Source: Pseudomonas reactans (GTDB lineage Bacteria; Pseudomonadota; Gammaproteobacteria; Pseudomonadales; Pseudomonadaceae). From it: 64,000 nt of DNA. The notes beneath the pieces were generated by a model, which was not told the origin of the DNA, did not search any database, and saw only the letters and a list, made by a program, of their open reading frames with translations. Positions 9,542 to 17,247 of this stretch are shown here, piece by piece (the first letter of the stretch is position 1; the number at the start of each line of letters is the position of its first letter). The position numbers were made by a program, and so were the translations under genes. Location of the stretch: the NCBI RefSeq assembly GCF_013385825.1, contig NZ_JACAPG010000011.1:233279-297278 (forward strand), read 5' to 3'.

Positions 9542-9614
9542 ATAAGGTGCTGCGGGCTGTTACCATTCGCCCCTTGTTTCAATTTTCAGTTTTATCGCCC
9601 ATTCGAGACCTGCC

Positions 9615-11096
9615 ATGACCACCGTCCGCACGCGCATCGCGCCATCGCCTACTGGGGATCCCCACGTCGGCACTGCTTACATCGCCTTGTTCAACTACTG
9701 CTTTGCCAAGCAGCACGGTGGTGAATTCATCCTGCGGATCGAAGACACCGATCAACTGCGTTCCACCCGCGAGTCGGAGCAGCAGATTTTCGATGCCCTG
9801 CGCTGGTTGGGCATTACCTGGGCCGAAGGCCCGGATGTCGGCGGCCCACACGGCCCGTATCGCCAGAGCGAACGCAGCGACATTTACAAGCAGTACACCC
9901 AGCAACTGGTCGACATGGGCCATGCGTTCCCGTGCTTCTGCACCGCAGAAGAGCTGGACCAGATGCGTGCCGAGCAACAGGCCCGTGGCGAAACCCCACG
10001 CTACGATGGCCGCGCGCTGCTGCTGTCGAAAGAAGAAGTGGCCCAGCGCCTGGCGGCCGGTGAGCCCCACGTGATCCGCATGAAAGTACCGAGCGAAGGC
10101 GTGTGCGTGGTGCCGGACATGCTGCGCGGTGACGTCGAGATCCCGTGGGACCGCATGGACATGCAGGTGCTGATGAAAACCGACGGCCTGCCGACGTACT
10201 TCCTGGCCAACGTGGTCGACGACCATCTCATGGGCATCACCCACGTGCTGCGCGGTGAAGAATGGCTGCCATCGGCGCCGAAACTTATCCTGCTCTACGA
10301 GTACTTCGGCTGGGAGCAACCGCAGCTGTGCTACATGCCGCTGCTGCGTAACCCGGACAAGAGCAAGCTGTCCAAGCGCAAGAACCCGACCTCGGTGACC
10401 TTCTACGAGCGTATGGGCTTCATGCCGGAAGCGATGCTCAACTACCTGGGTCGTATGGGCTGGTCGATGCCGGACGAGCGCGAGAAGTTCTCGCTGCAGG
10501 AAATGGTCGATAACTTCGACCTGTCCCGCGTGTCGCTCGGCGGACCGATCTTCGACATCGAGAAGCTGTCGTGGCTCAACGGCCAGTGGCTGCGTGACCT
10601 GCCGGTGGAAGAGTTCGCCAGCCGTGTGCAGCAGTGGGCGTTGAACCCCGAGTACATGATGAAGATCGCACCGCTGGTGCAGGGCAGGGTGGAGACGTTC
10701 AGCCAGGTCGCGCCGTTGGCCAGCTTCTTCTTTGCCGGGGGTGTGAATCCGGATCCTAAGCTGTTTGAGTCGAAGAAACTCTCGGGTGACCAGGTTCGCC
10801 AATTGATGCAGTTGATCCTGTGGAAGCTGGAAAGTCTGCGCCAGTGGGAGAAGGATGCGATCACTGCAACGATCCAGGCGGTGGTGGAGTCCCTGGAATT
10901 GAAGCTGCGCGATGCCATGCCGCTGATGTTTGCTGCGATCACCGGGCAGGCCAGTTCGGTGTCGGTACTCGATGCGATGGAAATTCTCGGCCCGGACCTG
11001 ACCCGTTTCCGCCTGCGCCAAGCCCTTGATTTGCTTGGTGGTGTGTCGAAGAAAGAAAACAAAGAGTGGGAAAAGCTGCTGGGTGCTATCGCTTAA
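9615..11096 (+). CDS. gltX: Glutamyl-tRNA synthetase
   Basis: Class I aminoacyl-tRNA synthetase charging tRNA-Glu. The HIGH-type signature appears as [13 protein letters not shown] near the N-terminus and the KMSKS-type loop as [12 protein letters not shown] near residue 255; the C-terminal half is the anticodon-binding helical domain. The 493-aa length is typical. It lies just upstream of a tRNA array containing two tRNA-Glu(UUC) genes, its own substrate, an arrangement common in Pseudomonas. A GC-rich hairpin without a T-run follows at 11114-11139. Confidence 0.97.
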   Translation: MTTVRTRIAPSPTGDPHVGTAYIALFNYCFAKQHGGEFILRIEDTDQLRSTRESEQQIFDALRWLGITWAEGPDVGGPHGPYRQSERSDIYKQYTQQLVDMGHAFPCFCTAEELDQMRAEQQARGETPRYDGRALLLSKEEVAQRLAAGEPHVIRMKVPSEGVCVVPDMLRGDVEIPWDRMDMQVLMKTDGLPTYFLANVVDDHLMGITHVLRGEEWLPSAPKLILLYEYFGWEQPQLCYMPLLRNPDKSKLSKRKNPTSVTFYERMGFMPEAMLNYLGRMGWSMPDEREKFSLQEMVDNFDLSRVSLGGPIFDIEKLSWLNGQWLRDLPVEEFASRVQQWALNPEYMMKIAPLVQGRVETFSQVAPLASFFFAGGVNPDPKLFESKKLSGDQVRQLMQLILWKLESLRQWEKDAITATIQAVVESLELKLRDAMPLMFAAITGQASSVSVLDAMEILGPDLTRFRLRQALDLLGGVSKKENKEWEKLLGAIA

Positions 11097-11113
11097 TCAG
11101 CCTGCTATAACGA

Positions 11114-11139
11114 CGAAACCCCGGTTTTCCGGGGTTTCG
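11114..11139 (+). terminator. Hairpin after gltX (weak terminator)
   Basis: Perfect 11-bp stem CGAAACCCCGG/CCGGGGTTTCG with a TTTT loop, 17 nt after the gltX stop. No T-tract follows, so it may attenuate, protect the mRNA end, or depend on Rho. Confidence 0.6.
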
Positions 11140-11243
11140 ACGGTAAGTGATTGTTATCCCGGCAAAAAATTTTGGAAAATGTTGAAAATAAATTTGACAC
11201 ACTTCCAAAGCGCCATTAAGATTCGCCCCGTCCTCACCGATGA

Positions 11244-11319
<76 letters not shown>

Positions 11320-11397
11320 ATTTACAGGTTCAAGGTCTGGCCACACCGTCCTTGAATCGATCAGTTCTCAGCGCTGATCAGTTGTACAGAAGGTTTT

Positions 11398-11473
11398 GTC
11401 CCCTTCGTCTAGTGGCCTAGGACACCGCCCTTTCACGGCGGTAACAGGGGTTCGAGTCCCCTAGGGGACGCCA
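11398..11473 (+). tRNA. tRNA-Glu (anticodon TTC), copy 1
   Basis: 76-nt cloverleaf with encoded CCA. Acceptor stem GTCCCCT/AGGGGAC; anticodon loop CTTTCAC gives UUC. It is 78 nt after tRNA-Ala copy 1 and presumably on the same transcript. Confidence 0.97.
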
Positions 11474-11523
11474 GTTTCAACAAGCAGTTCGCAAGGTCTG
11501 CTGCGTCGAGAGACGAAAAATTT

Positions 11524-11599
<76 letters not shown>

Positions 11600-11676
11600 A
11601 TTTACAGTTCCAAGGTTCCGGCCACACCGTCCTTGGATCGATCAGTCTCAGCCTGATCAGTGTACAGAAGGTTTGT

Positions 11677-11752
11677 GTCCCCTTCGTCTAGTGGCCTAGG
11701 ACACCGCCCTTTCACGGCGGTAACAGGGGTTCGAGTCCCCTAGGGGACGCCA
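11677..11752 (+). tRNA. tRNA-Glu (anticodon TTC), copy 2
   Basis: Identical to the copy at 11398, offset by 279 bases, with anticodon UUC and encoded CCA. Last gene of the array, followed by a terminator. Confidence 0.97.
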
Positions 11753-11777
11753 CGATTACCCGCTCTGCGGGATTTTT

Positions 11778-11808
11778 AAGGGTCATTCAATTATTGAATG
11801 GCCCTTTT
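11778..11808 (+). terminator. Terminator of the Ala-Glu tRNA array
   Basis: 13-bp stem (11778-11790 with 11794-11806, one G-T wobble), 3-base loop, and T-run at 11805-11808. Confidence 0.88.
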
Positions 11809-11886
11809 GTTTGTCTGGCGTTTGGCCAAACCTTTCCTCCATCCCATTCTTCTCTTCTGACCAGCGGTCATGCCGGTGGCTTGCGA

Positions 11887-11909
11887 AATATTATTATGGT
11901 AATAATATT
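11887..11909. promoter_or_regulatory. Perfect palindrome upstream of the tetR gene, probable operator
   Basis: Two perfect 10-base arms, AATATTATTA (11887-11896) and TAATAATATT (11900-11909), are separated by TGG. The element ends 22 bases before the TetR start codon. TetR proteins usually repress their own gene through such symmetric sites, so this is the likely operator. Confidence 0.7.
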
Positions 11910-11931
11910 CAACCCATGAACATCGGAGGCA

Positions 11932-12474
11932 ATGATGAGCGATAAAAAAGCGCAAACCCGCGAACGCATTCTGCAAGCCGCCAGCGCCGCGTTGATCCAG
12001 CGCGGCCCGGCGGAACCGAGTGTGGGTGAAGTCATGGGCGCGGCGGGGCTGACCGTCGGTGGTTTCTACGCGCACTTCGAAAGCAAGGACGCACTGATGC
12101 TGGAGGCCTTCACCCAGTTGCTGGCCAAGCGTCGTGCGTCGATCGATGACATGGACTCACAGTTGACCGGCGAGGAGCGCAGAAGCCTGGTGGCGGCGTT
12201 CTACCTGTCGCGCAAGCACCGTGACTCAACTGCCCAGGCCTGCCCGATCCCGGCGACGGTCGGCGAGATGAGCCGCCTGCCGGATGAATTCCGCCAAGCG
12301 CTGAACGAGCATTGCGAGCTGATGGCCGCGCAACTCGCCGCCAGCCCTGAAGACACCGATAAAGCCCTGGCCGACATGGCGCTGATGATCGGTGGCCTGG
12401 CCTTGGCCCGCGCCTTGGGGCCGGGTGAGTTGTCTGACCGTGTGCTGCGCGCCGCCAAGTCGGCCGTGCGCTAG
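11932..12474 (+). CDS. TetR-family transcriptional regulator
   Basis: 180-aa TetR repressor. The N-terminal helix-turn-helix is seen at about residues 8-55 (TRERILQAASAALIQRG, then VGEVMGAAGLTVGGFYAHF, ending in ESKDALM). The remaining helical domain binds an unknown ligand; a Cys-Pro (QACPIP) sits in it. GGAGG precedes two tandem ATG codons, either of which may be used. The downstream hydrolase and thioesterase are co-directional with short gaps and are the probable regulated genes together with tetR itself. Confidence 0.9.
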   Translation: MMSDKKAQTRERILQAASAALIQRGPAEPSVGEVMGAAGLTVGGFYAHFESKDALMLEAFTQLLAKRRASIDDMDSQLTGEERRSLVAAFYLSRKHRDSTAQACPIPATVGEMSRLPDEFRQALNEHCELMAAQLAASPEDTDKALADMALMIGGLALARALGPGELSDRVLRAAKSAVR

Positions 12475-12486
12475 AAGAGGGCTGTC

Positions 12487-13323
12487 ATGATGGGCACGTT
12501 AACCTGGATTCGTCGCTTCAACGGCACCCTGGGGCACCTGGCACCGCAAACGGTGGCCAACAAGATGCGCCGTGCCTTCATGACACCCCGCGACCTGCCG
12601 CCGCGTGACTGGGAACTGCCGCTGCTGGCGCAATCGGAGCGCATCACCTTGCGTTTTGGTTTGTCCGCCTTGCGTTGGGGCCAAGGGCCGGCTGTGTTGC
12701 TGATGCACGGTTGGGAAGGGCGGCCCACTCAATTTGCCAGCCTGATCACGGCATTGGTCGACAACGGTTACTCAGTGATTGCGCTGGACGGTCCCGCCCA
12801 TGGCCGTTCGCCAGGGCGTGAAGCCCATGTGCTGCTGTTCGCCCGTGCCATGCTCGAAGCCGCCGCTGAGTTGCCGCCGCTGCACGCGGTGATCGGTCAT
12901 TCCATGGGCGGCGCCAGTGCGATGCTGGCGGTGCAGTTGGGTTTGCGCACCGAGGCGTTGGTGAGTATTGCCGCACCGTCACGCTTTCTGGATGTGCTAC
13001 GGGGCTTCACCAAGATGGTTGGCTTGCCGGCGCGGGCACGCTCGGCGTTCATCCAGGAGGTTGAGCAGACCTTTGGCATGCCGCTCAAGCATTTGGATGT
13101 GGCCCACTACCAGATGAATATCCCTGGCCTGATCGTGCACGCCGAAGACGATACGTTCGTCCCGGTCAAAGCCTCTGAAGCTATTCACGAAGCCTGGTTC
13201 GACAGCCGCCTGCTGCGCCTGGAGCAGGGAGGGCATCAGAAAGTGCTGGCCGACCCTCGCGTAATCGACGCGGTGCTGGCGTTGCTCGCCGGCCGTCGTC
13301 TACAGGCGCGGCAAACGGCCTGA
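12487..13323 (+). CDS. Alpha/beta hydrolase
   Basis: 278-aa serine hydrolase of the alpha/beta fold. Seen are the oxyanion strand LLMHGWEGRPTQF, the nucleophile elbow GHSMGG (catalytic Ser, about residue 138), an acid in the HAEDDTFVP segment, and the catalytic His in QGGHQKVL near the C-terminus. The substrate cannot be told from sequence; esterase or lipase-like activity on a hydrophobic ester is possible. It begins 12 nt after the tetR stop, so it is probably transcribed with it and controlled by the upstream palindrome. Cytoplasmic (no signal peptide). Confidence 0.85.
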   Translation: MMGTLTWIRRFNGTLGHLAPQTVANKMRRAFMTPRDLPPRDWELPLLAQSERITLRFGLSALRWGQGPAVLLMHGWEGRPTQFASLITALVDNGYSVIALDGPAHGRSPGREAHVLLFARAMLEAAAELPPLHAVIGHSMGGASAMLAVQLGLRTEALVSIAAPSRFLDVLRGFTKMVGLPARARSAFIQEVEQTFGMPLKHLDVAHYQMNIPGLIVHAEDDTFVPVKASEAIHEAWFDSRLLRLEQGGHQKVLADPRVIDAVLALLAGRRLQARQTA

Positions 13324-13362
13324 TACACTGCCCCGGATAAGTTAATCGACCGGGAGCAAGGC

Positions 13363-13797
13363 ATGGGCTGGGATTTGGCAACGCCGTTTATCATCGATCT
13401 GCAGGTGGCCCCTGAAGACATCGACGGCCTGGGGCACGCCAACAACGCGGTATATGTGTCCTGGCTGGAGCGCTGTGCCTGGCGCCACTCTCAGCGCTTG
13501 GGCCTGGACCTTGCCGAGTATCGCCGCCTGGACCGCGCCATGGCAGTGGTGCGCCATGAGATTGACTACCTGGCCGCCGGCTACGAAGGCGACGAGCTAC
13601 AACTGGCCACCTGGATCGTCGACTGGGACCAGCGCCTGAAGATGACCCGGCGCTTCCAGCTAGTCCGCCCGCGTGATGGCGCGACCCTGCTGCGTGCGCA
13701 AACCACCTTTGTCTGCATTGAACTCTCCACCGGCAAGCCCAAGCGCATGCCCGCAGAATTTCTCGACGGTTATGGCCCCGCCCTGACAGGGGGTTAA
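13363..13797 (+). CDS. Acyl-CoA thioesterase (hotdog fold, YbgC/4HBT family)
   Basis: 144-aa hotdog-fold thioesterase that hydrolyses acyl-CoA. The catalytic-helix motif appears as DIDGLGHANNAVYVSWLE near residue 25, where the family normally has Asp; here H-A-N-N follows, as in the FcbC/YbgC-like clade. Start ATG 13363 has GGGAGCAAGG upstream. It follows the alpha/beta hydrolase by 39 nt and may belong to the same lipid- or ester-related transcription unit. Substrate unknown. Confidence 0.82.
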   Translation: MGWDLATPFIIDLQVAPEDIDGLGHANNAVYVSWLERCAWRHSQRLGLDLAEYRRLDRAMAVVRHEIDYLAAGYEGDELQLATWIVDWDQRLKMTRRFQLVRPRDGATLLRAQTTFVCIELSTGKPKRMPAEFLDGYGPALTGG

Positions 13798-13852
13798 CGG
13801 TTGCTGTAGGAAACCCAGTAAACTGCGCCACGATTTTTGTTGAGTGTTTTCC

Positions 13853-14830
13853 ATGCAAATTGCTTTGGCGCCCATGGAGGGGTTGGTTGACAACATCCTG
13901 CGGGACGTTCTCACCCGTGTCGGCGGTATTGACTGGTGCGTGACCGAGTTCATCCGCGTCAACGACCGCCTGCTTACCCCCGCGTATTTCCATAAGCTCG
14001 CCCCGGAACTGCTGCACGGTGCTCACACCGCTGCCGGCGTGCCGCTGCGTGTGCAATTGCTCGGCTCAGACCCGGTCTGCCTGGCGGAAAACGCCGCGCT
14101 GGCCTGTGAACTGGGTTCGCAGGTCATCGACCTGAACTTCGGCTGCCCGGCCAAGACCGTCAACAAGTCCCGTGGCGGCGCGGTGCTGCTCAAAGAGCCC
14201 GAGTTGCTCAACCAGATCGTCGAGCACGTGCGCCGCGCGGTGCCTACCCACATTCCAGTCACTGCCAAGATGCGCCTGGGTTTCGACAGTCCGGATGGCG
14301 CCCTGGTCTGTGCTACGGCCCTGGCCGAGGGTGGCGCGGCGCATATCGTGGTGCATGCGCGAACCAAGACCGATGGCTACAAGCCGCCTGCTCATTGGGA
14401 ATGGATTCCGCGCGTGCAAGACGTGGTCAAGGTACCGGTGTTCGCCAATGGTGATATCTGGAGCGTCGAAGACTGGAAGCGTTGCCGCGAAGTCAGTGGC
14501 GCTGAAGACATCATGCTGGGCCGTGGCCTGGTCGCGCGTCCGGACCTGGCGCGGCAGATTGCGGCGGCGCGGGCGGGCGAGGAAGTCGTCGAGATGACCT
14601 GGGCAGACATGCAACCCATGCTTCAGGATTTCTGGACCCAATCGGTAGCGCAATTGACTGAGCGTCAGGCGCCGGGGCGTTTGAAGCAATGGCTGGCGAT
14701 GCTCACCCGCAATTATCCAGAGGCGGTGGAGTTGTTTACTCTGATGCGTAGGGAAACCGATCTGGAGCAGGTCGGGCGTTTGCTGGGAATGCCCAGTCGG
14801 CGTGAACAGTCGGTGGCGCTGCAAGATTAG
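13853..14830 (+). CDS. dusC: tRNA-dihydrouridine(16) synthase DusC
   Basis: FMN-dependent, NADPH-using enzyme that reduces uridine to dihydrouridine in the tRNA D-loop; the DusC subfamily modifies U16. TIM-barrel start [15 protein letters not shown] is typical of DusC (MEG rather than MAG), the active-site Cys lies in [17 protein letters not shown], and [18 protein letters not shown] and [11 protein letters not shown] supply flavin and substrate contacts. ATG 13853 ([10 protein letters not shown]) is preferred over an upstream GTG at 13844. About 325 aa, normal for the family. It marks the left border of the unusual island that follows. Confidence 0.92.
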   Translation: MQIALAPMEGLVDNILRDVLTRVGGIDWCVTEFIRVNDRLLTPAYFHKLAPELLHGAHTAAGVPLRVQLLGSDPVCLAENAALACELGSQVIDLNFGCPAKTVNKSRGGAVLLKEPELLNQIVEHVRRAVPTHIPVTAKMRLGFDSPDGALVCATALAEGGAAHIVVHARTKTDGYKPPAHWEWIPRVQDVVKVPVFANGDIWSVEDWKRCREVSGAEDIMLGRGLVARPDLARQIAAARAGEEVVEMTWADMQPMLQDFWTQSVAQLTERQAPGRLKQWLAMLTRNYPEAVELFTLMRRETDLEQVGRLLGMPSRREQSVALQD

Positions 14831-14863
14831 GTTTACATATATAAGTGTTTCACCTGCTGCTGT

Positions 14864-14891
14864 AAGGGGCGCCGAAAGGTGCCTTTTTTTT
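14864..14891 (+). terminator. Terminator after dusC
   Basis: Stem of ten pairs with three G-T wobbles (14864-14873 with 14878-14887), GAAA loop, then a run of T through 14891. It lies 34 nt after the dusC stop. Confidence 0.8.
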
Positions 14892-15254
14892 GTCTGAAAA
14901 ATGCGTTTGGCGTCACCAGCACTGCTTGGGACAGCCTGTTATGTTTATTTGTTTTGGGTGTTTTATTTGTGTTGTTGCGAGATATATGCAAGTACGTATG
15001 AATGTTTGCCTCGGTTGATACTAATTTTTAATGTTCTTGGGGGGCTTAGGTACCTGCGTGCGCGCTGATTAACATACTTTATGTTTTTTATATAGCTTTG
15101 TTGTTTTCTATAAGTTGCTTTGTTCATAGGGTGTTTCTTTACGTTTCCACTCTTGGCGGGTGTGAGGCGCGTACAGCCTGGATTTTCCTATGGGGGTCCA
15201 TAGGGAAAAGTCTCTGGTGGTCATTTGGTTTCCTTATATAAGTCTCGATTGTCC
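14892..15254. other. AT-rich non-coding stretch at the left of the island
   Basis: I see no gene here. The sequence is strikingly AT-rich compared with its surroundings: the 60 bases 15061-15120 contain 17 G or C. A near-perfect inverted repeat (TTTCCTATGG, about 15184-15193, with CCATAGGGAAA, about 15198-15208) is present. Low GC plus the unfamiliar genes beyond suggests horizontally acquired DNA. Confidence 0.6.
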
Positions 15255-15282
15255 GGAACTCATCTCCGTTACGCCCCACGAA
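15255..15282 (+). promoter_or_regulatory. hrp box-like promoter (HrpL sigma factor recognition)
   Basis: GGAACT at 15255-15260 and CCACGAA at 15276-15282 are separated by 15 bases, and the A at position 8 of the element (GGAACTCA) also fits. This matches the HrpL-dependent promoter form GGAACY-N-A-N13-CCAC-N-N-A, which in plant-associated pseudomonads directs type III secretion genes. It lies 97 bases before the start codon of the first gene of the island. The match is seen in sequence; function is inferred. Confidence 0.7.
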
Positions 15283-15379
15283 TCTTGCGAGTTTGCTGAG
15301 CTCGCTGCTGTTTCACACTTAACCTCAATCATTGTCTCTCTCCTGCTTGTGTGGGGGGCGCAGTTTTAGGAATAAAAAC

Positions 15380-16150
15380 ATGACTAATGTCTCGAACAAG
15401 CAATTCATGCCGATGAATAAACATTATGCACAGCTTGATCAGTCTTCCGTACAAGCTGATAAGCCGCTCGAATTGGCTCCGCCTGTGGACAATGTGAATA
15501 AGTTTCTTAAGGACGGTAGTCCGGCACCAAAAGAAAACAGTGTGCTGATGAATAAGGAGTCCCTGGAAAAGTTGTTTGCCATGTTTGAGTTCGTGGTCAA
15601 GGCGATGCGTAGCATGCTGGCCGGCATGGGGGTGTTCGCCAAGCTGCCAGGGGAGTTGGACGCGCAATCTCAGGTGAGGCCTGGCCTTGATGGAAAATCC
15701 GGCCTGGATGGCAAAGCAACTGTGGATGCGGGAGAAAAGACCAAAGGCACGCTTGAGGCTGAGGCGAAGGTAGCGGTGAAGCCTGGTTCAGAGGTGATAG
15801 TCATGCAGGATAAAAAACCTGCCCAACTGACTATTTCACCTGACGGAAAGCTCAATTCTACGTATTCAACCACCAGTCCCAACGACCTGGCACAGCGGAA
15901 TAGGCTGTCATCCGTGACAGTGCAGGTCCAAAACTGTCATTGCCCGCACACAGATGAAAAGGTTGCGCCGCAACCGGCAGTGACGCCGGCACTTGATATG
16001 CAGCCATCGCCTCAACCTCCGGTCACACCGCCCACTCAAGACCTTACTAGCCCCGCACCTGATGACTTAGTTGATGATTTCAGCGGCTACTCCCAACCGT
16101 GTTTCGACAACCATCGAGCTAAAAGGCCCAGCCTCCGCTCACGTTTTTGA
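15380..16150 (+). CDS. Candidate type III-secreted protein, proline-rich, no known domain
   Basis: 256-aa protein with no recognised enzymatic domain. The first 12 residues (MTNVSNKQFMPM) contain no acidic residue and have an aliphatic residue at position 4; the next 15 are rich in Ser and Gln. These are the usual traits of Pseudomonas type III secretion signals. A hydrophobic/amphipathic helix around residues 58-82 (LEKLFAMFEFVVKAMRSML) resembles one in the next protein. A short GLDGK repeat, an NCHCPH cysteine cluster and a Pro-rich tail follow. AGGAA lies 8 nt before ATG 15380. It is the first gene after the hrp-like box. It could be an effector, helper or harpin-like protein; the function is not known. 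Confidence 0.6.
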   Translation: MTNVSNKQFMPMNKHYAQLDQSSVQADKPLELAPPVDNVNKFLKDGSPAPKENSVLMNKESLEKLFAMFEFVVKAMRSMLAGMGVFAKLPGELDAQSQVRPGLDGKSGLDGKATVDAGEKTKGTLEAEAKVAVKPGSEVIVMQDKKPAQLTISPDGKLNSTYSTTSPNDLAQRNRLSSVTVQVQNCHCPHTDEKVAPQPAVTPALDMQPSPQPPVTPPTQDLTSPAPDDLVDDFSGYSQPCFDNHRAKRPSLRSRF

Positions 16151-16230
16151 GCGGGTTATCTTGATGCGTTAAACATAAGCGCTGGCTCCTTGGTCGTGAC
16201 GGCCAGGGGGCATTCAATGAGACTTAAGCC

Positions 16231-17196
16231 ATGTTATCGACAAGCCATAACTGTGTTGCACCGCCAACGATTGAAGCTTACCGGGCACCGGAACTTTCAG
16301 TTCGTGCATCGCTTGATTCTGCACGAAGAGAAAGTATTCGGGCTGCAACACCTGTTCCTCACTCAGAGGTGAAGTCCGATAGTTTCAGTGATAACGCGGA
16401 CACTTCCGCCTTATTCAACATGTTGGGCGAACTGTTCAAGCAGTTTTTCACCCAATTGCAAAGCCTCCTGCGTGGCGACGTGCGTCCGGTTGAACCAAAA
16501 AACAATGATGTACCTGTACCGCCGCGACCTGTGCAACCCGCTCCCGATACTAAACCCACCGATAAACAAGGCGAACCCATTCCCGAGCTTTCCAATAAAC
16601 CTAAAGATTCAAAACCCACTAGTATCTTCAGCGGTTTTCGTCAGGGTCGGAATGGTAACTGCGTAACGGTCTCCGCGATCAAGGCGGCGATGGAAAAATT
16701 TGGCCAAAACCCTAAGAGTATTTACAAATCTGTCGAGAAAACTGCGGATGGATTTAAAGTCGTGATGCGTGATGACGTGACTGTAAAACTTAGCAAGGCG
16801 GAGTTGGAGAGTGCTATTCGCGGTTCAAACTTTGTCGGGTTGAATGATCCTGGAATGCTCAAGGATGCGCACTTCCTGTTTGCATGTTCTGCCAAGCGGG
16901 CGCAGAACGAGAATAACGACGGGTGGGCAGGGAGAAGTTTTGAAGCCGCCATAAGAAGCCTCAACGATGGTGAGGATGAGTGGGGGCCGGGGGAGGGCTT
17001 CAAACGTCTGGGGCTAAAGGATCATATGGCGCGCGTATCGGTGCGTGACTTCGTCGCTGACAAATCTTTGATTGGCATGGTCAACCGGCGCGGGCACTCA
17101 GTGGCTGTCGTGGATGGGAGTGAGGAACTCTATGGGCGCAAAAGCGGCCGGCCCACAGGTGGGGACGCCATTGCTTTGATTGACCGCAAAGTTTGA
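16231..17196 (+). CDS. Papain/calpain-like putative cysteine peptidase, candidate type III effector
   Basis: 321 aa. Residues 1-130 form a low-complexity leader with an amphipathic helix (TSALFNMLGELFKQFFTQL, near 50-70) and a Pro-rich linker. From about 130 a domain begins FRQGRNGNCVTVSAIKAAM, with Gln138 and Cys144 spaced as in clan CA peptidases (Q-G-x-x-G-x-C, cf. calpain QG..GDCW). A candidate catalytic His289 lies in RRGHSVAVVDG, followed by an acidic EELYG that could supply the third residue. The start is the only Met upstream of the helix, but its ribosome site is weak (possible coupling). The same domain occurs three times in the next gene. The peptidase assignment is inference from motifs. 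Confidence 0.6.
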   Translation: MLSTSHNCVAPPTIEAYRAPELSVRASLDSARRESIRAATPVPHSEVKSDSFSDNADTSALFNMLGELFKQFFTQLQSLLRGDVRPVEPKNNDVPVPPRPVQPAPDTKPTDKQGEPIPELSNKPKDSKPTSIFSGFRQGRNGNCVTVSAIKAAMEKFGQNPKSIYKSVEKTADGFKVVMRDDVTVKLSKAELESAIRGSNFVGLNDPGMLKDAHFLFACSAKRAQNENNDGWAGRSFEAAIRSLNDGEDEWGPGEGFKRLGLKDHMARVSVRDFVADKSLIGMVNRRGHSVAVVDGSEELYGRKSGRPTGGDAIALIDRKV

Positions 17197-17247
17197 TCAG
17201 GCATTTCTAACGAACTCGTCCAACTTTTCAATAACAGAGTGAACGAT

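Noticed and set aside
15380..16150. First island gene as a harpin
   Set aside because: It has an amphipathic helix and is Pro/Gly-rich, but it contains cysteines and is not strongly Gly-rich, so a harpin label is not supported.
16190..16372. Open frame overlapping the start of the second island gene, with AGGGGG before an ATG at 16217
   Set aside because: Its predicted protein (Arg/His/Leu-rich, no recognisable pattern) does not look coding, while the 16231 frame is Ser/Pro/Ala-rich and continues into the conserved domain. Kept only as a reason to doubt the exact start of the 16231 gene.
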